This document shows positions 7,642 to 13,465 of a DNA stretch of 64,000 bases, piece by piece. The notes under the pieces are model-generated. The model did no database searches. It saw nothing but the letters and a program-made list of their open reading frames with translations, and was not told the origin of the DNA. Made by a program: the position numbers and the translations under genes. The first letter of the stretch is position 1. Every line of letters starts with the position of its first letter. The stretch is from Roseburia_C sp031555935 (GTDB lineage Bacteria; Bacillota; Clostridia; Lachnospirales; Lachnospiraceae): contig JAVBTX010000010.1 in NCBI GenBank assembly GCA_031555935.1, forward strand, positions 62,001 through 126,000, read 5' to 3'.

Positions 7642-9807
7642 ATGAAGATTATTAAACGTAGTGGAACAGAAGTAACATTTGATATTGAAAAAATACTTGC
7701 AGCAGTGATCAAGGCAAACGAAAGTGTTGTCGACAGTGAGCGGATGAGTGAGGCACAGATACAGCAGATTGGACGAAATGTAGAAATTGCCTGCGACAAT
7801 ATGAAACGTGCACTGACGGTCGAAGAGATTCAGGATTTGGTGGAAGACCAGATTATGAATCAGCGCGCCTATACCGTTGCCAGAAATTATATCACATACC
7901 GCTATAAGCGGGAATTGGTAAGAAAAGCGAACTCTACGGATGACCAGATTCTTACCTTATTAGCATGTAAAAACGAAGAAGTAAAACAAGAAAATTCGAA
8001 TAAAAATCCAACCGTCAGCAGTGTTCAGCGTGATTATATGGCTGGCGAAGTCAGCAAGGATATCACCCGCCGCTTTTTATTGCCACAAGATGTTATCGAA
8101 GCGCATGATGCCGGTATCATCCATTTTCATGATGCTGATTATTTTGCCCAGCATATGCATAATTGTTGTCTGGTTAATCTCGAGGACATGCTTCAAAACG
8201 GAACGGTAGTCAGTGAGACGATGATTGACACCCCAAAGAGTTTTGCAACGGCTTGCAACATTGCCACTCAGAGTATCGCCCAGATAGCCAGCTCGCAGTA
8301 TGGTGGCCAGAGCTTTACCTTGGCCCATTTAGCGCCATTTGTTCAAGTCAGCAGAGAGAAATTCCGCCGTCATGTCAGAGCTGAATATCTAGCGGCGGGA
8401 CTAGAACTGGATGAAGAAAAAATTAACACCGTCGCCGAGCTTCGCGTCAAAGAAGAAATCAACCGCGGTGTGCAGATGATTCAGTATCAGGTGATAACCT
8501 TAATGACAACGAATGGTCAAGCGCCATTTGTAACTGTTTTTATGTATCTGAATGAAGTGCCGGCAGGTCAGACCAGAGAAGATTTAGCGGCAATTATAGA
8601 GGAAGTATTAAAACAGCGCATCCAAGGGGTAAAGAACGAAAATGGTACTTACATCACGCCAGCATTTCCGAAGCTAATCTATGTTCTTGAAGAGAACAAT
8701 GTTTCGGCGGATAGTCAGTATTGGTATCTGACTGAGTTGGCGGCGAAATGTACCGCAAAACGACTGGTACCGGATTATATTTCCGAAAAAGTTATGAAAG
8801 AAATGAAAGCAGGAAATTGTTACCCATGTATGGGTTGCCGTTCTTTCTTAAGTGTATATCAGGATGAAAATAGTCAGCCAAAATACTATGGCCGTTTTAA
8901 CCAAGGCGTAGTAACCTTGAACCTGGTTGATGTAGCTTGTAGCTCGGATGGCGATATGGAACGCTTCTGGCATATCTTTGACGAACGATTGGAGTTGTGC
9001 TATCGAGCCTTGATGTGCCGCCATGAACGACTCAAAGGAACGCCATCAGATGTGGCGCCGATACTTTGGCAGAATGGAGCCTTAGCGCGCCTCCAAAAGG
9101 GTGAGACAATCGACAAACTCCTATATGATGGCTATTCCACGATATCCTTAGGTTATGCCGGACTGTATGAGTGTACCCATTATATGATGGGCGAATCCCA
9201 TACCGATTCGACCAAGGGAACCCCATTTGCTCTTGAAGTAATGCAGCGGTTAAATGATGCATGTGAAAAATGGAAGGCAGAGACGAGAATCGGTTTTTCT
9301 GTATATGGAACTCCATTAGAGTCCACCACCTACAAATTTGCCAGATGCTTGCAGAAACGCTTTGGCCGGATTCCGGGTGTGACCGATAAGAGTTATATTA
9401 CGAACAGCTATCATGTTCATGTAACTGAGCCAATTGATGCGTTTAAGAAATTAAAATTTGAAGCAAGATTTCAGGAGTTATCTCCTGGTGGTGCAATCAG
9501 TTATGTTGAAGTACCAAATATGCAGGATAACATTGAGGCCGTGTTGGAAGTCATGAAATATATTTATGATAACATCATGTATGCGGAGCTCAACACCAAG
9601 AGCGATTATTGTCAGGAATGCGGTTATAACGGTGAGATTCACATCATCACTGACTCACATGGAAAACTGGTCTGGGAATGCCCAAGCTGCGGTAATCAAG
9701 ACCAGGACAAGATGAATGTTGCCCGCAGAACCTGTGGCTATATTGGAACCCAGTTCTGGAACCAGGGACGGACGCAGGAAATTAAAGAACGAGTGATGCA
9801 TTTATAA
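7642..9807 (+). CDS. nrdD: anaerobic ribonucleoside-triphosphate reductase (class III)
   Basis: A 721-residue glycyl-radical enzyme that makes dNTPs without oxygen. The N-terminus (MKIIKRSGTEVTFDIEKI) is an ATP-cone allosteric domain over about residues 1-95. The reductase core follows, with HMHNCCLVNLEDML and YPCMGCRSFLS, which contain catalytic cysteines. The C-terminus has a four-Cys zinc site (CQECGYNGE...CPSCGN) and the radical loop RTCGYIGT with Gly699. GAGGGG lies 6 bases before the ATG. The activase nrdG is not the next gene, unlike many genomes, so it must be elsewhere. The promoter carries an NrdR box. Confidence 0.95.
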   Translation: MKIIKRSGTEVTFDIEKILAAVIKANESVVDSERMSEAQIQQIGRNVEIACDNMKRALTVEEIQDLVEDQIMNQRAYTVARNYITYRYKRELVRKANSTDDQILTLLACKNEEVKQENSNKNPTVSSVQRDYMAGEVSKDITRRFLLPQDVIEAHDAGIIHFHDADYFAQHMHNCCLVNLEDMLQNGTVVSETMIDTPKSFATACNIATQSIAQIASSQYGGQSFTLAHLAPFVQVSREKFRRHVRAEYLAAGLELDEEKINTVAELRVKEEINRGVQMIQYQVITLMTTNGQAPFVTVFMYLNEVPAGQTREDLAAIIEEVLKQRIQGVKNENGTYITPAFPKLIYVLEENNVSADSQYWYLTELAAKCTAKRLVPDYISEKVMKEMKAGNCYPCMGCRSFLSVYQDENSQPKYYGRFNQGVVTLNLVDVACSSDGDMERFWHIFDERLELCYRALMCRHERLKGTPSDVAPILWQNGALARLQKGETIDKLLYDGYSTISLGYAGLYECTHYMMGESHTDSTKGTPFALEVMQRLNDACEKWKAETRIGFSVYGTPLESTTYKFARCLQKRFGRIPGVTDKSYITNSYHVHVTEPIDAFKKLKFEARFQELSPGGAISYVEVPNMQDNIEAVLEVMKYIYDNIMYAELNTKSDYCQECGYNGEIHIITDSHGKLVWECPSCGNQDQDKMNVARRTCGYIGTQFWNQGRTQEIKERVMHL

Positions 9808-9886
9808 AATAGAGGCTGTTGTATAATGTACGCAACCTTCTAATCACTTGAGGAGATGTGTATAAGGCGGCATTTTTCTTCAAAAA

Positions 9887-9910
9887 ATAGAGGTGCCGAA
9901 GCACCCCTAT
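9887..9910 (-). terminator. strong minus-strand terminator of the toxin mRNA
   Basis: On the minus strand ATAGGGGTGC-TTCG-GCACCTCTAT is followed by TTTTTTG. The TTCG tetraloop and T run make it a strong intrinsic terminator in that direction. On plus the loop is CGAA and the T tract is poor, so it would stop nrdD transcripts less well. Confidence 0.75.
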
Positions 9911-9923
9911 CTTTCTAAACCAC

Positions 9924-10078
9924 TTGCAAAACACATAATTCTGGTTTATAATCAGATTAGAAACCGAAGGATATTGGTGTGTCCAACGGTTGCAATCGGA
10001 AACTAATAAAGTGTTAATAAAAAGATACTAACGGATTATAGGTCATCCTCTACAGCTAATAGAGGATGGCCTTTCCGT
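9924..10078 (+). ncRNA. predicted antisense RNA antitoxin with promoter and terminator
   Basis: A near-consensus promoter TTGCAA (9924-9929), 17-bp spacer, TATAAT (9947-9952) points right with no reading frame behind it. Transcription should start near 9959. It should end at GGTCATCCTCTA (10041-10052) pairing with TAGAGGATGGCC (10060-10071) plus a short T-rich tail. The hairpin is fully paired only on the plus strand, where one pair is G-U. The RNA of about 115-120 nt is complementary to the 3' untranslated part of the small minus-strand toxin mRNA, like RatA or SR4 in Bacillus. Transcription itself is inferred. Confidence 0.6.
10041..10077 (+). terminator. terminator of the antisense RNA
   Basis: The 12-bp stem GGTCATCCTCTA / TAGAGGATGGCC has a 7-nt loop CAGCTAA and is followed by TTTCCGTTT. 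It ends just where the convergent toxin frame stops at 10079. Confidence 0.65.
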
Positions 10079-10162
10079 TTACTTGCGGTTGTTTCTCTTG
10101 TCTATGTACGCCAAGGCGGCAAGCACCACCAATAAAAGTGTTAGAACTTCCATTGTATTCAT
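10079..10162 (-). CDS. small holin-like toxin (type I toxin-antitoxin), 27 residues
   Basis: The minus-strand ATG at 10162 opens 27 codons ending in TAA. The peptide starts MNTMEVLTLLLVVLAALAYI and ends DKRNNRK. This is a single hydrophobic segment with a positive tail and the YIDKRNN ending typical of the putative holin-like toxin family (TxpA/Fst-like). The Shine-Dalgarno site AAAGGAGG is near perfect and lies 6 bases upstream, but its GAAAGGA is locked in a 7-bp stem with TCCTTTC (10170-10176 with 10185-10191, loop of 8), a common way to delay toxin translation. It has its own promoter (10225-10253) and terminator (9887-9910). Family members depolarise the host membrane when not silenced by an antisense RNA; that role here is inferred. 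Confidence 0.75.
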   Translation of the reverse strand: MNTMEVLTLLLVVLAALAYIDKRNNRK

Positions 10163-10169
10163 ACTGACC

Positions 10170-10191
10170 TCCTTTCCGTCTCCAGAAAGGA
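10170..10191 (-). promoter_or_regulatory. hairpin masking the toxin Shine-Dalgarno site
   Basis: In the minus-strand RNA, UCCUUUC pairs with GAAAGGA across an 8-nt loop. The second arm is the core of the GGAAAGGAGG ribosome-binding site of the 27-residue toxin. Occlusion of translation is inferred from this pairing. Confidence 0.6.
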
Positions 10192-10224
10192 AAACCGCAG
10201 ACTATCCTCATTTGTCCTTTTACT

Positions 10225-10253
10225 ACTGTAATTAGGGAATAATTTTTTTGTAA
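10225..10253 (-). promoter_or_regulatory. toxin promoter
   Basis: On the minus strand TTACAA (10253-10248), a 17-bp spacer and TACAGT (10230-10225) form a sigma-A type promoter. The start would be near 10218, giving a leader of about 56 nt before the toxin ATG. Confidence 0.55.
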
Positions 10254-10306
10254 TCGGAAATTATTAAAAAATTGAAGACAAATGAAACCAAGACTCGTTA
10301 TAATAA

Positions 10307-10852
10307 ATGAAAGCTTTCATAACAAATAAGAAGGAGGTGGATAAAATCGATTCCAAACAGTATTTGACGCAGCTAATCGGGGCATATCAGAATCTGGTAT
10401 TTTCAGTCTGTGTGAAAATGACAAACGACTACTTTATCGCGGAAGATTTAACTCAGGAAACGTTTTTATCTGCCTATAAAAACATTGACACCTTTGATGG
10501 AGAAAACGAAAAAGCGTGGCTGTGCCGGATTGCAACCAACAAATGTCTTGATTATTGCAAGCAGGCGGCAAGGCGCATGATACCCGCCGAGGATGAGATA
10601 TTTGAAAAACAGCAGGCAAAGGATGGATTGCCGGAAAGCTCTTACATAGAACAGGAGGCATATGAACAGCTGCGAGCCAGATGCAGCCAGTTGAAGTCAC
10701 CGTATGATGAGATTGCATTACTGCATTTTGTCGAAGAGAAACGAGCCGAAGAAATTGCCACACTAAAACAAAGAAATTTAAAAACCATCCAGACCCAGAT
10801 CTATCGGGCACGGGCAATGCTTAGAAAACTATATGGAAAGGAGCGTGGCTAA
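10307..10852 (+). CDS. ECF-type RNA polymerase sigma factor
   Basis: Sigma-70 family, extracytoplasmic-function group, up to 181 residues. Region 2 is seen in AYQNLVFSVCVKMTNDYFIAEDLTQETFLSAYKNI with the DLTQETF motif, and region 4 in the last 60 residues (IALLHFVEEKRAEEIATLKQRNLKTIQTQIYRARAML). It directs RNA polymerase to a stress regulon. The start is doubtful. TATAAT at 10299-10304 would place the transcript start near 10311, after ATG 10307, and no Shine-Dalgarno site precedes that ATG. The strong AAGGAGG (10331-10337) sits inside the frame, 8 bases before codon ATC 10346 (ID-SKQYLTQL), with GTG 10337 also in frame. Its stop is 1 base before the next gene, an anti-sigma-like protein. Confidence 0.88.
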   Translation: MKAFITNKKEVDKIDSKQYLTQLIGAYQNLVFSVCVKMTNDYFIAEDLTQETFLSAYKNIDTFDGENEKAWLCRIATNKCLDYCKQAARRMIPAEDEIFEKQQAKDGLPESSYIEQEAYEQLRARCSQLKSPYDEIALLHFVEEKRAEEIATLKQRNLKTIQTQIYRARAMLRKLYGKERG

Positions 10853-10853
10853 G

Positions 10854-11336
10854 ATGAAGCAGGAAGAAATGAATTACCTGTCAGATGTCGAATTGGCAAG
10901 TCTGATTGCCGAAATTGAAAATGGGCAGATGAAACAAGCACCAGAGTATTTAGAACAAATCATTATCAGAAAAGCCGAACGGCATGATTTTAAGGAATCG
11001 GTGGAAGTGATACCGATTCGAACCGCAATCAAAGAAGGAACACCGGTCCTTCCAAATGAGCCATCCAAATGGGTTCAACTGTTTACGTATAGCACAAAAA
11101 TTGCCTTAGCGGCAGCGGCGGCCATTGCTCTTGTAGTATTTGTACCACATATGGAGCAGGAGGCCAGGGACAATAGTCGGCCAGTCGTCGTGGAGCAGGA
11201 ACAGACGGAGACCAAGCGACATTCGGTACTGCATGAATTTAATACAATATCCGGTGAAATTTGCAATAAATTATTTGAGACAACAAATCTAATATTCCAA
11301 AGGGAGGAACAAACAGATGACACAGAAAAAGAGTAA
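10854..11336 (+). CDS. putative anti-sigma factor, single-pass membrane protein
   Basis: 160 residues starting at ATG 10854, with GGAAAGGAG at 10835-10843. A soluble N-terminal part rich in Glu is followed by one membrane segment (IALAAAAAIALVVFVPHM, about residues 83-100) and an outside tail of about 60 residues. Position directly after an ECF sigma gene and this topology suggest it holds the sigma factor inactive at the membrane. No zinc-binding anti-sigma (ZAS) motif is visible, so the role is by context. It overlaps the next gene by 20 bp. Confidence 0.6.
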   Translation: MKQEEMNYLSDVELASLIAEIENGQMKQAPEYLEQIIIRKAERHDFKESVEVIPIRTAIKEGTPVLPNEPSKWVQLFTYSTKIALAAAAAIALVVFVPHMEQEARDNSRPVVVEQEQTETKRHSVLHEFNTISGEICNKLFETTNLIFQREEQTDDTEKE

Positions 11337-11871
11337 GTTTTGGACATTTATGTTTTCATTTATGCCAGGAGCAGGAGAAATGTATATGGGCTTTATGAAG
11401 ATGGGGTTAAGTTTGATGAGCGTGTTCTTGCTGATAACAGCAGTTGCAGCATTGTTAGAGTTTGGAGCACTGATATTTCTTGCCGCAATAGCCTGGTTTT
11501 ATAGCTTTTTCCATGTGCACAATCTGGCAAGTATGCCGGACGAAGAATTTTATGCATTGGAAGATACCTACTTATTTAACATTATGGAAAATGAGGCTCA
11601 GGGCAAGGCATTGATTCAGACTTATCGTAAAGTAATTGCGATTGTATTAATTATTGTCGGTGCAGTAATGAGTTGGAATGGCATATTTCGGATGCTGTAT
11701 AATTATATACCAGATCAGTTATATTGGATTATTCGGGGGATTGGCTACCGAGTACCGCAGATTGTTGTGGGATTAGGAATAGTAGTTCTTGGAGTAAAGA
11801 TGATTAGCGGCAAGAAAAGAGAGTTAGATGATACTCTGAGAAACGATGATGTTGTCGATAGAAAGGAGTAG
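11317..11871 (+). CDS. multi-pass membrane protein of the ECF sigma operon
   Basis: 184 residues with hydrophobic segments near 28-65 (LSLMSVFLLITAVAALLEFGALIFLAAIAW, probably two passes), 103-122 (VIAIVLIIVGAVMSW) and 150-165. The start MTQKKSKFWTFMFSFMPGAGEMYMGFMKMG resembles TM2-domain style proteins with a GAG(E/H)xYxG turn. GGGAGGAAC lies about 10 bases upstream. It overlaps the anti-sigma-like gene by 20 bp and the next gene starts 4 bp after its stop, so the four genes are one operon. Function unknown; an envelope-stress sensor or accessory role is only inferred. Confidence 0.65.
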   Translation: MTQKKSKFWTFMFSFMPGAGEMYMGFMKMGLSLMSVFLLITAVAALLEFGALIFLAAIAWFYSFFHVHNLASMPDEEFYALEDTYLFNIMENEAQGKALIQTYRKVIAIVLIIVGAVMSWNGIFRMLYNYIPDQLYWIIRGIGYRVPQIVVGLGIVVLGVKMISGKKRELDDTLRNDDVVDRKE

Positions 11872-11875
11872 TCAG

Positions 11876-12196
11876 ATGGAAGAAAACAAGGTAGTAAAAA
11901 CCCATCGGATCGGTTCCGTTACATTTGGCTTGGCACTGATTTTATTCGGTATCTTATTCTTAGTTCATATGATTGTGCCACAACTAAACTATGAGACCAT
12001 TTTTCATCTGTGGCCATGTATCTTTGTTCTGTTAGGAATCGAGATTCTGGTCGGAAACAGCACTCATAAAGAGAGCTTTGTCTACGATAAAACGGCAATT
12101 GTGTTGATTGTATTGTTAGCCTTATTTGCGATGAGCATGGGTTTGGCAGATTTTTGTATCGAACAGTATAGCCGATATGTAACAATGCATTTTTAA
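11876..12196 (+). CDS. small membrane protein with LiaF/LiaI-type transmembrane domain
   Basis: 106 residues from ATG 11876, preceded by AAAGGAG at 11862-11868. Three hydrophobic stretches are seen: SVTFGLALILFGILFLVHMI, ETIFHLWPCIFVLLGIEILVG and AIVLIVLLALFAMSMGLADF. The FHLWPCIFVLLGIEIL segment is characteristic of the LiaI-LiaF-like transmembrane region found in envelope-stress proteins. This supports an envelope-stress role for the sigma operon. The soluble LiaF C-terminal domain is absent. Last gene of the operon. Confidence 0.6.
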   Translation: MEENKVVKTHRIGSVTFGLALILFGILFLVHMIVPQLNYETIFHLWPCIFVLLGIEILVGNSTHKESFVYDKTAIVLIVLLALFAMSMGLADFCIEQYSRYVTMHF

Positions 12197-12221
12197 TAGC
12201 ATAAAATAAAAAAATAAAAGA

Positions 12222-12250
12222 TTGACATCTACGGATAAAATTAGTATGAT
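12222..12250 (+). promoter_or_regulatory. promoter of the riboswitch-CDF transcript
   Basis: TTGACA (12222-12227), a 17-bp spacer and TATGAT (12245-12250) make a strong sigma-A promoter. Transcription from near 12257 would produce the NiCo leader. Confidence 0.7.
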
Positions 12251-12279
12251 ACTAACAATACTCTTTGCACTGATATATT

Positions 12280-12370
12280 GCAGTACAGACTGAGCAGGCG
12301 TTAAGAAGCCGGGCCGCAATGCGGCAGCAGATGTTAACCGAAGGTTAAGACATTTGTGGGACAGCAGTTA
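12280..12370 (+). ncRNA. NiCo (nickel/cobalt, czcD-type) riboswitch
   Basis: The leader contains CTGAGCAGGC (12290-12299), GCCGGGCCGC (12308-12317) and a second repeat of the form GCGGCAGCAGATG, then TTTGTGGGACAGCAG (12353-12367). This order of G-rich internal loops is that of the NiCo aptamer, which binds Co2+ or Ni2+ cooperatively and sits before CDF exporters. The 3' aptamer segment TGTGGGACA is also the 5' arm of the terminator at 12348-12395, so ligand binding should block termination and switch the exporter on. Exact ends are approximate. Confidence 0.85.
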
Positions 12371-12395
12371 CGTTGTCCTACAGGTGTCTTTTTTT
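12348..12395 (+). terminator. riboswitch-controlled intrinsic terminator
   Basis: The segment 12348-12363 (AGACATTTGTGGGACA) pairs over 16 positions, three of them G-U, with 12374-12389 (TGTCCTACAGGTGTCT). The loop has 10 nt and TTTTTT follows to 12395. It overlaps the 3' part of the NiCo aptamer and lies 43 bp before the CDF start. Confidence 0.85.
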
Positions 12396-12437
12396 GTTAT
12401 TATCAAAAGTAGTTTAGAAAATATTGGGAGGTATTTT

Positions 12438-13328
12438 ATGATGGAGAAAAAATTAGCAATGCAGGTTTCAGGGGTCACTATCATTATCAATCTAGTATTA
12501 TCAATCTTTAAATTTCTAGCTGGTGTGGTTGCCCATTCAGGGGCAATGATATCGGATGCTGTGCATTCTGCATCCGATGTATTGAGCACCATAATTGTGA
12601 TTATCGGGGTAAATGTATCAAGTCGCGAATCGGACAAAGAACATCAATATGGCCATGAACGCCTTGAGTGTGTGGCATCGATTGTGCTGGCCGTGATACT
12701 AGCGGGAACCGGAATTGGCATCGGCATTGGCGGCGTGGAAAAAATTTTTGGATTAGCTGACAGTGAACTGCAAGTGCCGGGGGTCCTGGCATTGGTGGCA
12801 GCATTGGTGTCAATTGTGGTAAAAGAATGGATGTATTGGTATACCAGAGCGGCAGCGAAGGCCATTAATTCTGGAGCGTTAATGGCAGATGCGTGGCATC
12901 ACCGTTCGGATGCCTTGTCATCGGTGGGGGCATTGGTCGGAATCGCTGGTGCGAGAATGGGATTGCCGGTATTAGACCCAATTGCCAGCGTGGTTATTTG
13001 TGTATTTATCTTAAAGGCGGCCTATGATATTTTCAAAGATGCAGTCGATAAGATGATTGATAAATCCTGTGATGTCAAGACCGAAGATGAAATTCGCCAA
13101 TTGGTGTTGAAACAGCATGGTGTGATTCGAATTGATGAGCTGCGAACGAGACTGTTTGGTTCGAAAATCTATGTAGATGTAGAAATCGCCGCTGATGGCC
13201 GCCGCTCTTTAAGTGAAAGTCATGAGATTGCAGAGCAGGTACATGATGCAATTGAAGCCGGATTTCCGCTAGTGAAACATTGTATGGTTCATGTCAATCC
13301 AGCCGAGGGTGAATGCGACGAAATATAA
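12438..13328 (+). CDS. cation diffusion facilitator (CDF) metal exporter
   Basis: 296 residues starting MMEKKLAMQVSG; GGGAGG at 12426-12431 supports ATG 12438. Upstream in-frame codons lie in the terminator. CDF proteins exchange divalent metal for protons across the membrane. The metal site is visible as HSGAMISDAVHSASD (transmembrane segment 2) and MADAWHHRSDALSS (segment 5). A cytoplasmic metal-sensing C-terminal domain follows (RIDELRTRLFGSKIYVDVEIAADG...HCMVHVNP). The NiCo riboswitch before it points to cobalt and nickel as inducers and probable substrates. Confidence 0.93.
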   Translation: MMEKKLAMQVSGVTIIINLVLSIFKFLAGVVAHSGAMISDAVHSASDVLSTIIVIIGVNVSSRESDKEHQYGHERLECVASIVLAVILAGTGIGIGIGGVEKIFGLADSELQVPGVLALVAALVSIVVKEWMYWYTRAAAKAINSGALMADAWHHRSDALSSVGALVGIAGARMGLPVLDPIASVVICVFILKAAYDIFKDAVDKMIDKSCDVKTEDEIRQLVLKQHGVIRIDELRTRLFGSKIYVDVEIAADGRRSLSESHEIAEQVHDAIEAGFPLVKHCMVHVNPAEGECDEI

Positions 13329-13406
13329 GATAAAATGAGATATATTAACCCGAATAACAATATCCAGACGACAGCACGAATAGCCAATATATAGGCATCA
13401 TGTCCA

Positions 13407-13435
13407 TTGCGAAAAGGAAGGAAATTTGTTATAAT
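13407..13435 (+). promoter_or_regulatory. promoter of the hybrid kinase gene
   Basis: TTGCGA (13407-13412), a 17-bp spacer and TATAAT (13430-13435) precede the kinase start by about 30 bp. Confidence 0.6.
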
Positions 13436-13465
13436 AAAAACAAATGAATAGAGAGAGTGGCGGTT

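Larger units (their letters stand above)
9808..10306. other. 499-bp stretch holding a type I toxin-antitoxin locus
   Basis: This gap between nrdD and the ECF sigma gene has no long reading frame. It contains, from left to right: a minus-strand terminator (9887-9910), a plus-strand promoter (9924-9952) for a small RNA, that RNA's terminator (10041-10075), a 27-codon minus-strand frame (10079-10162), a hairpin over its ribosome-binding site (10170-10191), and its minus-strand promoter (10225-10253). The sigma promoter lies at the right end. Each part is listed separately. Confidence 0.75.

Noticed and set aside
9856..9918. 20-codon plus-strand frame after nrdD
   Set aside because: AGGAG lies directly against the ATG, the peptide is not hydrophobic or conserved-looking, and it runs through a terminator hairpin.
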